Shown one piece after another: positions 19,073 to 30,329 of a stretch of 64,000 bases of DNA. This stretch comes from Endotrypanum monterogeii (taxonomy: Eukaryota; Euglenozoa; Kinetoplastea; Trypanosomatida; Trypanosomatidae), in the NCBI GenBank assembly GCA_000333855.2, contig CM007315.1, forward strand, positions 905,516 through 969,515, written 5' to 3'. Position 1 is the first letter of the stretch. Each line of letters begins with the position of its first letter. The notes under the pieces are model-generated. The model saw nothing but the letters and a program-made list of their open reading frames with translations. It searched no databases and was not told the origin of the DNA. The position numbers were made by a program, and so were the translations under genes.

Positions 19073-21664
19073 TCACGGCGTGTCATCTTCGTCCCTCAGG
19101 GCTTCTGCCAGTTCTGTCAGCGTAGTTGTGTAGTGCGTCGTGGGAGGGGTCCAGTCGGCTCTTCGTTGTCCACCCGGCAGCCGACGTGTACGTGGGCCAC
19201 GGACACACATGTTACCAGGCGTTCGTGAGCTGTGCGTGACGAGGATGCCTGTCGTTGGATTGCGCAGCAATGCCGGCATTTCCGAAGGGTCTAAACAGCC
19301 ATCGACCTCTTGCGAAGGCGTGTAGATGCGCACGGTGTTGCAAAGGTGTTGCGGAAGGATCTCAGGGCTGTCATCTCGCTCTGCTGTACACAATTGTGGC
19401 TCCGGACATTTTTTGACCTCGACTGGCGACGGAGGGAAGAAGGTCTCGAATGACGGCCGCCGAATCCACTTTGTTTTGGGTTCGGGGGATATCGGGTGAA
19501 GGTAGGCCGCACTAATAATTTTCGAGGTGCCTTGGTTCACATCATTCACCACTGTCGGGAGGGAGCTAGCTCGAGGAATTTCATTGTTGTTTGGAGGAGG
19601 TTTGTCAGCGACCGGCGCTGTTGCTCCGGTGCTTCGGGGCGCGAGATCGAGACGCTTGAGCTTTGCCCTGTCAGGGTCTCCGCGGATGCCTAGCAACGGC
19701 AAGGGTGGGACCTGCGTATGTGGGCGCGGAGGTTGTGACCAAGTGTTCCTGCCGGTCCGAGGTAGAGCGTGCAGGCTATCCAACAGAAGTGATCTCCTCG
19801 CCGCGGCGTCGAGAATGGGATTTCGCTGCAGCGATCCCCCGTGCCCCATTTGTCCAGGTTTCGTGGAAGCCAACTCCAGCATAAATATTGTTTCCTCTAC
19901 CCTGGGTGTCTTATGTCGCTCCACAAGTGGAGGTGAGGTCCGCTGCGGCCGCGCAGTTGCCAAGTTGGGCGTAGCGCTCGATATTTGCGGACAAGCACCC
20001 TCAAAGGACGGCTTATCAGCCACGAGTTGGCACGTCGTCCCCTCCTCCTGATTGTGGGAGAACACATCATCAATATAGTCACTTTCGGCCTCATTGCGGG
20101 GGTATGCGCCACAGCTCAGCAGAACCCCCTTTTCTCTGTAGGTTTCCCGTACGCTACTCATCACAAAGTCCAGGTCGTACAAAGGTGGGTGCGCGCGTGT
20201 CAGGACATCTACCTCCTCTTCTTCCTTTGTGTCGTCGGAGGCGGTGTTCTGTGTGTCGCTGACTCGGTGCTCAGCAGCACACGTAGGGGTATTGTACATG
20301 GAGAGCTTTGGAGGCTGCTCCGTTAGGCGGGGTGAGGAGGGGTTATCTTCTTTTGAGAGCGTATGAGGTGACTTGGGCCCAGTGCGCGGAGATTCTCCCG
20401 GCGAGAGTCCGCTGGCATCACTGCTACTGAGATTCCATCTGTAGCTTTCAAAGGGCCTGTACGCATCACTGGCGCTTTCAGCGCGTGTAAGCAGGAAAGA
20501 AGACGAGGTTGAGCGCAGCCCTAAGCAGACACACAGGTTCAACGGGTGATCGCGCTCCCTATCCGTGAGTTCATCCAAGGACTCTCCGGCACCCTTTGAG
20601 GCAAATGTGCCCTGTATCCCTTCGTGCCCTCCCAGGGGCACTACCGCACCACACGGCTCCGCTGCATTTCCCTTGGCTGCAGAAGACAGGTTCTGCGAGC
20701 TCTGTTGGGCGAGTTCCTGCATTGATGACTGGGCTCGGCGGGCAGGTGATTCCCGTTCAGCGCTCTCGTTCTCGAAGATGGGATCTTGGTGAGGGATGTT
20801 GCTTCCCATGGATGCTGTGGTACATGCGACTGTCTGTGATGAGGCTTCAGCGTTTCTGCTCACCTCGCCACAAGCGGAGACCACTTCGGGGCTTTTCGGG
20901 TGTCTGGGCCTTCCTTGGACGCCCTCCGTTAGTGTTACACCGTGTAAAGCATCGCCGCGGCGGTTCTCCGGCCCCCGACTCCCTTTTGGACTGGTGGCGA
21001 CTGGTGCCACGGTGTTCTCAGACAGAGCGGGTGTGGGCGTCTCAGGCGCAGATGTTTCCTTTCTCCCGCTCGAAGCGTCTCGCGCGCCATCGGAGCGGGA
21101 CTGCCTCTGATCTGCGTGCCCGGTGTTCATGTCGGTTGTCCTGTCGATGCTTTGACTGCTTCCCATCTCACGCCCTCCCAAGGCGTAGGTGCAGCGATGA
21201 GAAGGATGCTGGCTGCCTCCACCCCACGTGTGGAGGCCTCTTGCGTGAGTATCCTCCTTTCCATCCACCAAAAACATTTGTTGTCGCAAGCGGTTCTTGT
21301 CTTCATTCATGCTGCGCGGCCTCACCATGGATTCCTTCGGCGTGTGCGCAGTTTCCATTGAGCGCCTTGAGGCGGTTGCTTCTCTGCCAGCAGGTAACCG
21401 ACTATCTGGGGGAATTATTTTCTCCGCCGACCCTCTCCTTAGTGCGTCTGCTGTGCTGGAAGAAGAACTCCGAGAGGCAGACGGTCGCGGAGGGTTCGGC
21501 TGCGCTCTGGAATCAACCATTGGTGCCCGCATGCGTTGGCTGGGTGTGGTTGTCGTAAAGTGGGATGTCGTCTGCGTGGAGGAATTCCCTTCAGCGGTGG
21601 GGAGTGGGCTTATGGGCAGAAGACCCAACTTTGCTGATCGATCACCGGTGCAGTTGCAGCCCAT
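19073..21664 (-). CDS. Hypothetical protein, predicted N-myristoylated and palmitoylated (MGCNC start)
   Basis: An 863-residue protein. Starting at the ATG 21664 it begins MGCNCTGDRSAKLG. Gly2 followed by Cys3 and Cys5 is the classical context for N-myristoylation plus palmitoylation, used in trypanosomatids to send proteins to the plasma or flagellar membrane. The longer frame to 21913 starts at a non-ATG codon and reads through a TAT/AAT tract (YYYYYY), so it was rejected. The body is largely disordered: Ser, Thr, Pro, Arg and Glu-rich, with a few ordered-looking islands (a Leu-rich helix near DAAARRSLLLDSLHALP, the segment KWIRRPSFETFFPP, and a C-terminal acidic helix LTELAEALRDEDD). No catalytic motif was recognised. 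Its size and low complexity fit a cytoskeleton or membrane-associated scaffold, but that is inference. It is preceded by a 4.9-kb gene-free spacer. Confidence 0.75.
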   Translation of the reverse strand: MGCNCTGDRSAKLGLLPISPLPTAEGNSSTQTTSHFTTTTPSQRMRAPMVDSRAQPNPPRPSASRSSSSSTADALRRGSAEKIIPPDSRLPAGREATASRRSMETAHTPKESMVRPRSMNEDKNRLRQQMFLVDGKEDTHARGLHTWGGGSQHPSHRCTYALGGREMGSSQSIDRTTDMNTGHADQRQSRSDGARDASSGRKETSAPETPTPALSENTVAPVATSPKGSRGPENRRGDALHGVTLTEGVQGRPRHPKSPEVVSACGEVSRNAEASSQTVACTTASMGSNIPHQDPIFENESAERESPARRAQSSMQELAQQSSQNLSSAAKGNAAEPCGAVVPLGGHEGIQGTFASKGAGESLDELTDRERDHPLNLCVCLGLRSTSSSFLLTRAESASDAYRPFESYRWNLSSSDASGLSPGESPRTGPKSPHTLSKEDNPSSPRLTEQPPKLSMYNTPTCAAEHRVSDTQNTASDDTKEEEEVDVLTRAHPPLYDLDFVMSSVRETYREKGVLLSCGAYPRNEAESDYIDDVFSHNQEEGTTCQLVADKPSFEGACPQISSATPNLATARPQRTSPPLVERHKTPRVEETIFMLELASTKPGQMGHGGSLQRNPILDAAARRSLLLDSLHALPRTGRNTWSQPPRPHTQVPPLPLLGIRGDPDRAKLKRLDLAPRSTGATAPVADKPPPNNNEIPRASSLPTVVNDVNQGTSKIISAAYLHPISPEPKTKWIRRPSFETFFPPSPVEVKKCPEPQLCTAERDDSPEILPQHLCNTVRIYTPSQEVDGCLDPSEMPALLRNPTTGILVTHSSRTPGNMCVRGPRTRRLPGGQRRADWTPPTTHYTTTLTELAEALRDEDDTP

Positions 21665-22636
21665 TTTTGTTTTCCACACTTTGATAGAGGGGTGATGTTT
21701 TCCCCTCCTCTCCTGTAGCGTGGGATATGAAAGAGATAAATGGAGGGTAGGGGAAGGGAGTTCATGAGCAGCAATACCTCCTCCTCCCCCCCTCCTCCTG
21801 ACGTAGGGATTAGTGGCCGATAATACTAAAATGTAAAGTGAATAATAATAATAATAATAAAAAAGAATTAAGAAACTGTACATCAGCCGCGCGAAGGTCA
21901 CGAAGCAACACACACACTAGTTTGCTCGCCTTAAAGAAATTGAAGGCCGAAAAAAAAAGTTTTAGGACAGAAAAACATGCACCAAAAAACGGTCGTTTTC
22001 AAAGAAATGAGGGCTCAGGAAGAGGAGACAAAAAAAAATATATATGTATATATGTATGTATGTGTTTTTGTATTTGTCAGAGAGGAGAATGGATGTAATA
22101 AGATGAGGAAAAAAGAGAATGCACAGTGCGAACGACACTTAAAAAAAGAAACGTACATATATATATATATATTTGATCAAACCAGAAAAATAAAATAAAT
22201 TTGCGGAAACAAAAAAAAACATGAAAATTTCCTTCGTTATTCTTCTCAAACGGGCTGACGGGTTGGGGAAAATATCACCGATAAAAACAACAAGAAAAAG
22301 AGGTAAGAAGAAATGGGCGAGTGGCCTATCAGCAGAAGAAGAAATAGAATGAATAAAGATGAGTACGCAGAGGGCGATGTTGTGGGTATATCTTTACGCG
22401 AAGTGAAATAAATATATATCTCACCTGAGAGGGGGAGAGAAGACGAAGGAAACGTAGAGAGTCACTTGTTTTTTTTTCTTTTCGCACAGAAAATATGCGT
22501 CGGCAACAATATCAACAACGAAAAGATGCAGCAGATGGTCGGTGCGAGGGGTGTGTGTGTGTGGGCGGTGGGCGGTGGAGGAAGGATGACAGATAAATAA
22601 GAAGAGAGCAAAGGAAACAGTGAAGTGTTTGCTTTC

Positions 22637-22672
<36 letters not shown>

Positions 22673-22885
22673 CAGACTTATATATGTGTTGATCTCTCTA
22701 TATGGAAATACAGAGAACGGGATAAGAAAAAACGGGTGATGAGGGTGACACAGACGCTTCATAAAAAATATATTTCTTGTTTCACCACTCGAACACCGCT
22801 GATGCGGAAAAAAAAAAAGAAAGCGGTCAGGCGCGAGCGGAAGTAGATGATCGAGAGTGGGAGAAGGTGCCGCTGCTGGGGGATC

Positions 22886-22935
<50 letters not shown>

Positions 22936-23087
22936 CGGTAGTGTGTAGTGTCGTAGTCGGTCCGTCCTACGTCNNNNNNNNNNNNNNNNNNNNAACGGTA
23001 CGGTACGGACGACGTAACGGTAGTAGGTAGTAGTAGTAGTACGTAGTAGGTAGGTAGGTAGTACGTCCGCGTGTCGTAGGTAGTACA

Positions 23088-23131
<44 letters not shown>
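22886..23131. repeat. Paired long TA microsatellites flanking a GTA-rich block and gap
   Basis: A TA tract (22886-22930) and a second (23089-23131) enclose about 160 bases made almost entirely of short GTA/TAG/CGG words (GTAGTAGGTAGTAG style), interrupted by 20 N at 22974-22993. The composition differs from every other spacer in the window. Confidence 0.7.
22974..22993. other. Assembly gap (20 N)
   Basis: Unknown bases inside a repeat-rich spacer. The round size suggests a placeholder rather than a measured length. Confidence 0.98.
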
Positions 23132-23140
<9 letters not shown>

Positions 23141-25425
23141 TGTATGTGTATGGCGTTGCCCTTCACCTGAGTAGACAAAAAATTACGTAGCAATGACAGA
23201 CCCCCCTTCCCTGGGACAATCGTCCTTCGTGATAATGTGAAGGCGGTGGTGGTAGTGAGGGAAAAGTGTCTGTCCCGATACTGCCGGGAAATGCAAGTGG
23301 GTTCCGTCGATTTGATGCAGGAGGGGGGGGGAGGGAGGGGGGGATACCTGATGGGCCCATCGGCGAGCTTCGAGGCCTTGACAGTGACTGTCCCCGAGAC
23401 AGAAGAAATACATTATATCACGCGGGGGGATTTGACATATACCATCATCATCGACGGTATGTTCATCTCAACGAGTTAGTGCTACTCCCCTCCCCCCCCC
23501 CTCCCCCGGTGGGCGATAGACTCCCGTTTGTGAGGGCGTATTCGGGGAGGGGGGGGGAATACCAGCTGTATCGCAGCATTTTTTTTTTTTTTTCGACCAG
23601 CACAGGTGTAGCGGTGACATGACAGGGTCAATGGGCAGACGTTTTCCCTTTTTTGTTATGATTATTATTTTGTTGTGCACAAAGATCAGCGCACACACGG
23701 CAAAATATGTAGGAAAGAAGGATCATGCTCGTCCCAACCGGAGTTACGTGCCCCGTCCTTCCTTCCTTCCTTCTGCCCCTCTCCGCCCACTGATAGGTAA
23801 CAAGAGGGTTCCTTTATAGGGGTGGGGGGGGGCGGCACGAACGCATCACACGCGGCACTCTCCCGTTGCAGTAGAGCGGTAATAGGCATAAAAGCAAGGG
23901 TAGCATAAAAGATCGACAATCCCAGAGGCGACGCATTTCTGGGGTGGATGAAAATAGTCCCCACAGCGAAATATATAAATATATAAATAAATATATATAT
24001 AATAAAAACAGAAGACATAAACTTTTTTTTTTTTTTTGGGGGGGGGGTAGCGCAGGGTATTTCTTAAAAAAAAAATCCATAGCAACACGGGATGATCAAT
24101 AACAAGCTTCCATGAGTCCCCCAATACCCAGCAGAAAGGACTAAGTGACCATGTTCTTATTTTAATTTTTTTTTTTTTTCAAGCTGCGCGAGGGGCCAAC
24201 AAATCCAGAGGGGAAAAGAAAGGAGAAAACATGAGGTGATGGTGTGAGACTAATCAGCGAAGGAGGCAAACACCCACACACAAACCTAACCGTAACAATA
24301 GTAAGGATTAAAGAGTCCCAGGTGGTACAGCAAGAAGCAAACAAATATAAATGTATACACACGAAAAGATAAAAATAGGCGCATGCATTGTTGTGAAAGG
24401 CTGATCTCGAAAATATATTTTCGGGCGTGTGCCTTGCCTCGACGCCCTCCCCCCCTTTCACCAAAAAAAAAAAAACACAAGGAGGATAGGGGAGAGGAAG
24501 AGTCTGGGGGCGAGAGGTGATTGATAAGCCGAAACGATACTTGATGCTTTGGAGGAAAGAATATTTGCACTCCCAAAACACCTCTCCGAGTCGCGAATGC
24601 TTCCCCAGGCACCATAATGATCCTGCTGCACCTCGCCTTGTTTATCGCCGATCAGGTTCATTAGGGCACGGGGGAAAAAAAAACTGTAGACACCAAAGCG
24701 TTAGCTGGTCAAGGCAAAAAAAACATATTCAAAACAAAGAAAAACACCAACGACGGCGACAAAATAACAGAGGACTACAGAAGGGGAAATGACAATCCCC
24801 ACAACAGCGTCCAAACCACCGCAAGGTAATGCTCCATAGAGAAATGTATTGGAATTTTGAAAAAAATATGAATAGCATAGGTACATTAAGAGCAAATATA
24901 AACATGTATATATATAAAAAAAGTGTGCGCATGTGAGGTAGTGGTGAAAAGGAAAGGGAGGGAGAGGCTTAACAGCCGAACCTAAACAGATGACTTCACA
25001 CACACACACACACATACACACGTGGAAAATAATAATAAAAAAAATATAGGAGGAGGCTTTTGACTGAAACAGTGTCTGGAGATGAGAAAAATTAAAAAAA
25101 ATAGAAAAAAGGCATTTCCCATTCGACTGTTTTTCTTTTTTTTTTACTTCTACTGTGGTCGGAGTACGACGGACGGGATATAAAGTCAATAATAATAATA
25201 TAACTGTGCATGTGATGATGACGTCGCGCCACGGCTGACAAATGTGTGGCAAGAGCTGCAGCATCTTTTATGCGCTCAATTTTTCATCGACCCCGCGCTT
25301 CTACTTTTTGGTAGAATTAAAAGACTGGCTGTGCCGCTTTGTCGGATGCGCTGCTACAACTTTTTTTTTTTGTATTTCGATATAAACCGCTACACATACG
25401 CACATACAATTGCGCTCCCCCCTGG

Positions 25426-25461
<36 letters not shown>

Positions 25462-26600
25462 GCAGCGCTGCAGAGAAAAAAATTCACTAGAAAAGCGCTT
25501 TTTTAAAAATTCTTCCAGCAGTGGAGCAAATAGAGTGAGCGGTAGATTCATTACAAAGTGATTCCCCCCTCCATCAAAATGGGAAGGGAAGGGAGGTATG
25601 TAGGTGGTGGGGGACATGTGCATATAGAGCAGCAACAGAAAAAAATGGCCGCGGTGTTTGTGGCGAAGGAAAAGGGGGAAGAAAAATAGAAATTAGCAGG
25701 CGTACACCCAAACCCTACAACAAAGAAAACAAACATGCCAGAGATAGCCCGGAATCTGTTCGTGGCTACATAGCTCTTGGCAAGAAGGTTTATATGCATG
25801 TATGTGTTTGTCTCTCCTAAGCGGTATCGTGGACTGCGAGGGGGCGGAAAGCGGAACAAAAAAAAAATGTCGTTCTCACGCGTCTCTTGGGGAAAAAAAA
25901 AGGTATCCAAAGTTTTATTTTCTCCTTTTTTTTCTCTTCTCTTCACTTCACCTCACCTCTTTTCTTTTTTCAATTTTTTTTTTGTGTGTGTTTCACCCCC
26001 ATGCGGGAGTAGCGCTGTACACACATGCAGATGCGTTCATCTGTCGTCAAGAATGCGCTGAGAAGCGCACGAGTACGATGTTGGGGAAAGGGAGGTGAGG
26101 TAGACAGGCAGACAGAGGGAGAGGGGGAGAAGTCAGGTGAGGCACATTTTTGTTTTTCCTTGAGTGTGGGCATTTCGCTTCTCGTCCCCTTGTCCTGTTC
26201 TCCATACAACCGAGGCACAACACAAATATATATTTATCACGGACACGCATTCGCTTTCTGAGGCTGTCGTGACCGAGTACATACAATGTAATGCTAGCAC
26301 AGCGGTTGATCACTACTCACCGTCCCCCCCCCCCACGTCGACATTGAAGTGCCCAATGGCGAGACCTTCAGGTGATTGTTCGCTAGTATACAGTGTTCTG
26401 CCACTTCGCATCGCATGCGGCCCTTCTCCCTCCCTCTGAACATAGCGCGGCGTGTGTGGCGTGCGCGAGAAGGAGTACGTACGGCAGGTGTTGTACTGGG
26501 TCAACGTATAGGGTCAGTGTGCACTTGCTTTTTTTTCCCCCCCTCCTCCCCCCCTGATGTTTATAGAGGAGCCCTGCGTCTCTTTCCCTTCACGACGTGA

Positions 26601-27473
26601 CTAGCTGGTCATTTTGTTCCTGCCGCTGTTCAGGGAGGCCCCCGAGTTGATGCGCTTCAGCTCACTGTTCCGCCGTCGAATCTCTCGGCCGGAGTACTTC
26701 GACGAGGTGGACGTCGAGGCCTCTTCTTTCCCATTGTCGATAAAAGACGCCTTCCTTTCAGAGGGCTTGAAGGACGGTGTGCGCTGCGGAGGCGATGCAA
26801 CACTTGTTGGGGCTGTGGCTGTGCTCGGAGGGCCATCGGGGGCGCGTTTGTCTGCCGCAGCACGTGGTTTTGGGGCACCTGCCGAGACTCTCGTGCCTGG
26901 GGACGGCGCTGCCTTCTCAGTCACGTGACCAGCGCTGCTCACGTCCTGAGGTGGGAGCTTAGAAGTGGTGGCGTTTTTTTCGTTGGCGGCGCTATTCCAG
27001 CCCTCGGCGTAGAGGCTAGGGTTTTCGCCGTACATGCTGCTGCGATCGTATGCGGGACCTTGCTGTGTCTGGGAATCGTCAATGGCGTTGGTGGATGGGA
27101 TCGTCGCATATAAACTGTTTGGGGCGTATAGTGAGGTGCCAGTCGACTGGGCGGCAAGACCGGGAGAGGTCGAATGTGTTGACATCGTTTCATTAGCATT
27201 CCCGTGAGTGTTTGTGTGATCCTGGTAGAGCAGGTTATTCTGGGGTTCTTCACCCGTGGGCCTTTGTTGCTGAAGCGGGAGGCCCCAATGCTCGTCTCCG
27301 TTGGATGGCATACCGCCCATCGCCTGCATCTGCATCATCTCTATTTCTCGCATCTGCGCCATCAGCATCTGTTCTTCTTCTATACGTATCATCATACCCA
27401 TCTCTTGCACAGCGCTGCGCTGCATGGTGTAACCTGCCATCCGCGCCATCTGATCCTCAGCCGGGCGGAACAT
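26601..27473 (-). CDS. Hypothetical protein with Met-rich N-terminal helix
   Basis: A 290-residue protein I do not recognise. The frame is open to 27494, but that codon is TTG. The first ATG is 27473 (MFRPAEDQ). Residues 8-55 form an unusual Met-, Gln- and Glu-rich helix (MGMMIRIEEEQMLMAQ, EIEMMQMQAMGGM), likely a short coiled coil. The middle is rich in Asn, Gln, Ser and Tyr (SLYAPNSLYATIPS). The C-terminal half is Ala/Pro/Ser-rich, ending in a basic Ser/Lys/Arg segment (GREIRRRNSELKRINSG). No membrane segment or enzyme motif is visible. It could be a cytoskeletal or RNP-associated protein, but nothing in the sequence decides this. Confidence 0.7.
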   Translation of the reverse strand: MFRPAEDQMARMAGYTMQRSAVQEMGMMIRIEEEQMLMAQMREIEMMQMQAMGGMPSNGDEHWGLPLQQQRPTGEEPQNNLLYQDHTNTHGNANETMSTHSTSPGLAAQSTGTSLYAPNSLYATIPSTNAIDDSQTQQGPAYDRSSMYGENPSLYAEGWNSAANEKNATTSKLPPQDVSSAGHVTEKAAPSPGTRVSAGAPKPRAAADKRAPDGPPSTATAPTSVASPPQRTPSFKPSERKASFIDNGKEEASTSTSSKYSGREIRRRNSELKRINSGASLNSGRNKMTS

Positions 27474-30329
27474 GGCAGATGGACGAGGGGACAATCGTGA
27501 AATGAACCCTAAAATGGTGTGAGAACAATAACGGAAAATTAAAAAAAAATGTATTGGTGCACTGCTCGGAAGGGGGAGGGGGGGGGGAGGGGGGAAGGAA
27601 TGAGTGGACGCTATATCCGTGGCCGTGAACCGAGATGGAGGAGGAAAAAAAAAGGAGGAGGTTAAAAAAAAAAAAAAACTGAAAGAGTTCAGCTTGAGGG
27701 GAAGGTGTAATGTGGGGTGGGTGGATGGGTGGTAAGCAGCACACTGCCGAGGAAGCTATGTGGCCAAAGGGAGGAGAAGAGTTGAGAGAAAAGGAGGGGG
27801 AAGGCCGTTGAGGTGCGTCACAGACATATCGCCTCGGCCGCAGCACAAACGTACCTCCATAATATATATATATATACGTGTGTGTGTGTGTGTGTGCACT
27901 CCTGCGGCCACGTCTCTACTAGACCCCTCATAAGAGACGCCTCTCTTCGTGTGGGTTGCAAGTGGGTGTCATACATGCGCGATGTAGCAACGTCCAATGA
28001 TGCATTTCAGCCGAGTCACCGCCTCGGGTTTTTCCTGCGATACGCCTCCACATAACACGCACACCCTGCCTGGCACATGACAGGCGAAACAGTGTATACT
28101 GCCGTGGGTCGCATCAACGCAATGCTCCTTCTGCACTGGGTCACCGGCGTGACGGTTGCAGTGACACGATTTGAGCGCGGAGCATTATCTTTGGATCAAC
28201 GTGGAGACGTTTTTTTTTTTTTTTGGGAGGGGGGATTAGGCCGTATGAGACAAGGAAAACACAGTGCATACACGTTATATATATATCGTGAAGACAAGGG
28301 AGTGGGCAGCTATATTAGCCAACCGAACCAAACGAACCCACGCAACAACCTGTAAAAAAAAAAAATGAAAACAAACAAACAAAAAAACAGAAAAATCCAT
28401 TGGATTCTTTTTTTTTTTGTCATCTTTTTTTTTTGATGTGTCACAGAGAGACAGAGCCGCGTGCATATGCAGCGACGTCTTCGTCTGTGTGGATCTGTGT
28501 GTCTGTGTGCATGTACTGATGTGTACACGAGGTTATTTTGTTCACATACATTCGAAAAAAAAAGGAGATTGGGAAACTAAGCATGTTTCCGTGTTCCCAA
28601 TCCACTTCCCGGCATCTGTTGGCGAGCCACCAGGTACACCGTCCTTGCGACAGTAACACCACCGCCAAAAAAAAAAAAGGTTTAATGCAAGTCGTTGCCC
28701 AGCCGACAGATGATCGAAATATGTGCCATAAGTCTTCAGGGCTTTAGCGTGCGAGGTGGCATGGAGCGAAAAAAAAAAAACTATTATTTGAAAAAAATAA
28801 ACTAAAATGCTCCTCACTTTTTTTTTTTTAAGTCAAGGGGGGAAAAACCACGACGTGGTGGATGAATGAGTGGGTGGGCGAGCGGGTGGGCGAGCGGGTA
28901 GGGTCTTCTCCGACGGGGGAAGCATAAACAGAACCGCAACAACATTGCGTGAGTACAAATATGAGGGAAGGGGGGGGGAGAGGAGGGGGGGGGGGTGATT
29001 GATCCATTCGAGTCTTCTTTCTTCGCCCCGCTCGCCGAGGCATTCCTCATCCCACGCCCAAGGCAAACAAACAAACAACAAAAAAGAAGAGATCGTTGCC
29101 TCCCCAAGCGGAGACACTGTGCACTGGGAGGAGAGGAAGCAGCGCACAGCTCCCCCCCTCGCTCCTCATGTCCCCCAGAGCTACACAGATGCATTTCCAC
29201 TACAGTGCTCAGGGCAAGGAACAATATATCACCAACAACGTGGGAGGGAGGCGGAGAGGGAGCCAGAAGAAGAGAGAATACAAGGGTCAGCTAAAGAAAT
29301 CAAAATGACATATGAGTAGAAATGTATACATATATATGCATATAGATAAATTCATTAGATGGGCTGAGAAGCACCAGAAGGCATACAAACATGTATGCCG
29401 GGTGGAAGCGGTGGATGGGAGAGCTGAATAAATATATATTTTTCTCCAAAAAAAAAAAATAATAAAAAATGTGTATCATGGGGATGGGAGGGGGAAGACA
29501 AGAGGGGGTGATGACAAACCCAAAACAGACGACAAAAAATAGTAGTATGTCATGGAGGAGGAGGAGATGTGTTCGTTTGTCTGCATTTCGAGTGCTGCTG
29601 TTCCTTCAACTCTCCTTCTCTTCCCACCTCTACCTCGTTCATATAAATAAATATTTCACTCCAAACAGAAGAAATTCATCAGCAATAATACCACCATTGT
29701 TGACGCTATTTTTTTTTTCCGATTTCCGGCAACTGCCTCGTCACGCAAAGGCAACGTTTACGAGATGGGTACTGGAGGTAGGGATGGAGAGGGGGGGGGG
29801 ATGCGTTTCTGTTGGGGAATTGCGCGGGGGAGGGGGGGGCGAAAGAAAGGCGTGTAGTAGCAGAAGGGGAAAGACTTATGGTGCTACAGCACTGGAAAAA
29901 CAGAAAAATAATTCAGACGCTAAAACAGCTCATATTCAGTTGCTTGTGACATAAAAGTACACACACAACCACACGAAGCTTCCTCCGCAAAAAAAAAAGT
30001 AATCATCGTGATTCTAGAATATCCTATAAGATGCTGTTTTAAAAAAAAATATATATATATCCGCGTCCGAGGTCTTGGGCGTCTCCCAAACCTTTTTTTT
30101 TTTTCACTAACCTAATGAGTGTCACACAGATGATTGAGTTCCTCGCCCATACAGAAATGCATAGTTGATTTTTTTTTTTTTTTGTAGGAGAGTCTCTGCT
30201 GAGAGATGCTCTCTGGTCTGCACTTGATACGTGCTGGTGCTCGATATGGAAAAAAAAAAGAAGAAAAACATCCGCTCGTGTCCGTCGAGCAATATCCCTC
30301 TCCTCCGCGCTCCTCTACCGCTGCCGCAA
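27474..30329. other. Intergenic spacer
   Basis: No gene is supported. It has G-run and A-run blocks (27570-27600 and 27665-27680), a TA then TG tract (27861-27897), a non-repetitive GC-rich block (27900-28200) without a convincing frame, many A or T runs of 10-15 bases (about 28210, 28354, 28665, 28769, 28818, 29449, 30091 and 30169), a short GCGGGTGGGCGA repeat (about 28877-28900) and purine blocks near 28970 and 29790. Confidence 0.55.

Larger units (their letters stand above)
21665..26600. other. Long gene-free spacer (4.9 kb) with microsatellites and an assembly gap
   Basis: I see no supported gene. Frames present are built from homopolymers and TA, TG or CA repeats. Main contents are an AAT tract (21841-21860), TA tracts (22157-22172, 22886-22930, 23089-23131), a CA tract (22640-22670), the N gap (22974-22993), C/G-run pairs (23490-23510 and 23546-23558), T/G runs (24023-24048), a CA tract (24997-25020 and 25423-25448) and a partly non-repetitive block (26020-26600) just downstream of the next gene's stop. 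Confidence 0.55.

Noticed and set aside
20596..21558. 320-codon plus-strand frame
   Set aside because: It lies wholly antisense to the minus-strand gene at 19073-21664, shows no domain, and is the kind of shadow frame expected opposite GC-rich coding sequence.
24701..25264. 187-codon minus-strand frame with hydrophobic segments
   Set aside because: The hydrophobic stretches come from T runs and TA/CA repeats (VCMCVCVCEV). It has no family resemblance and crosses several microsatellites.
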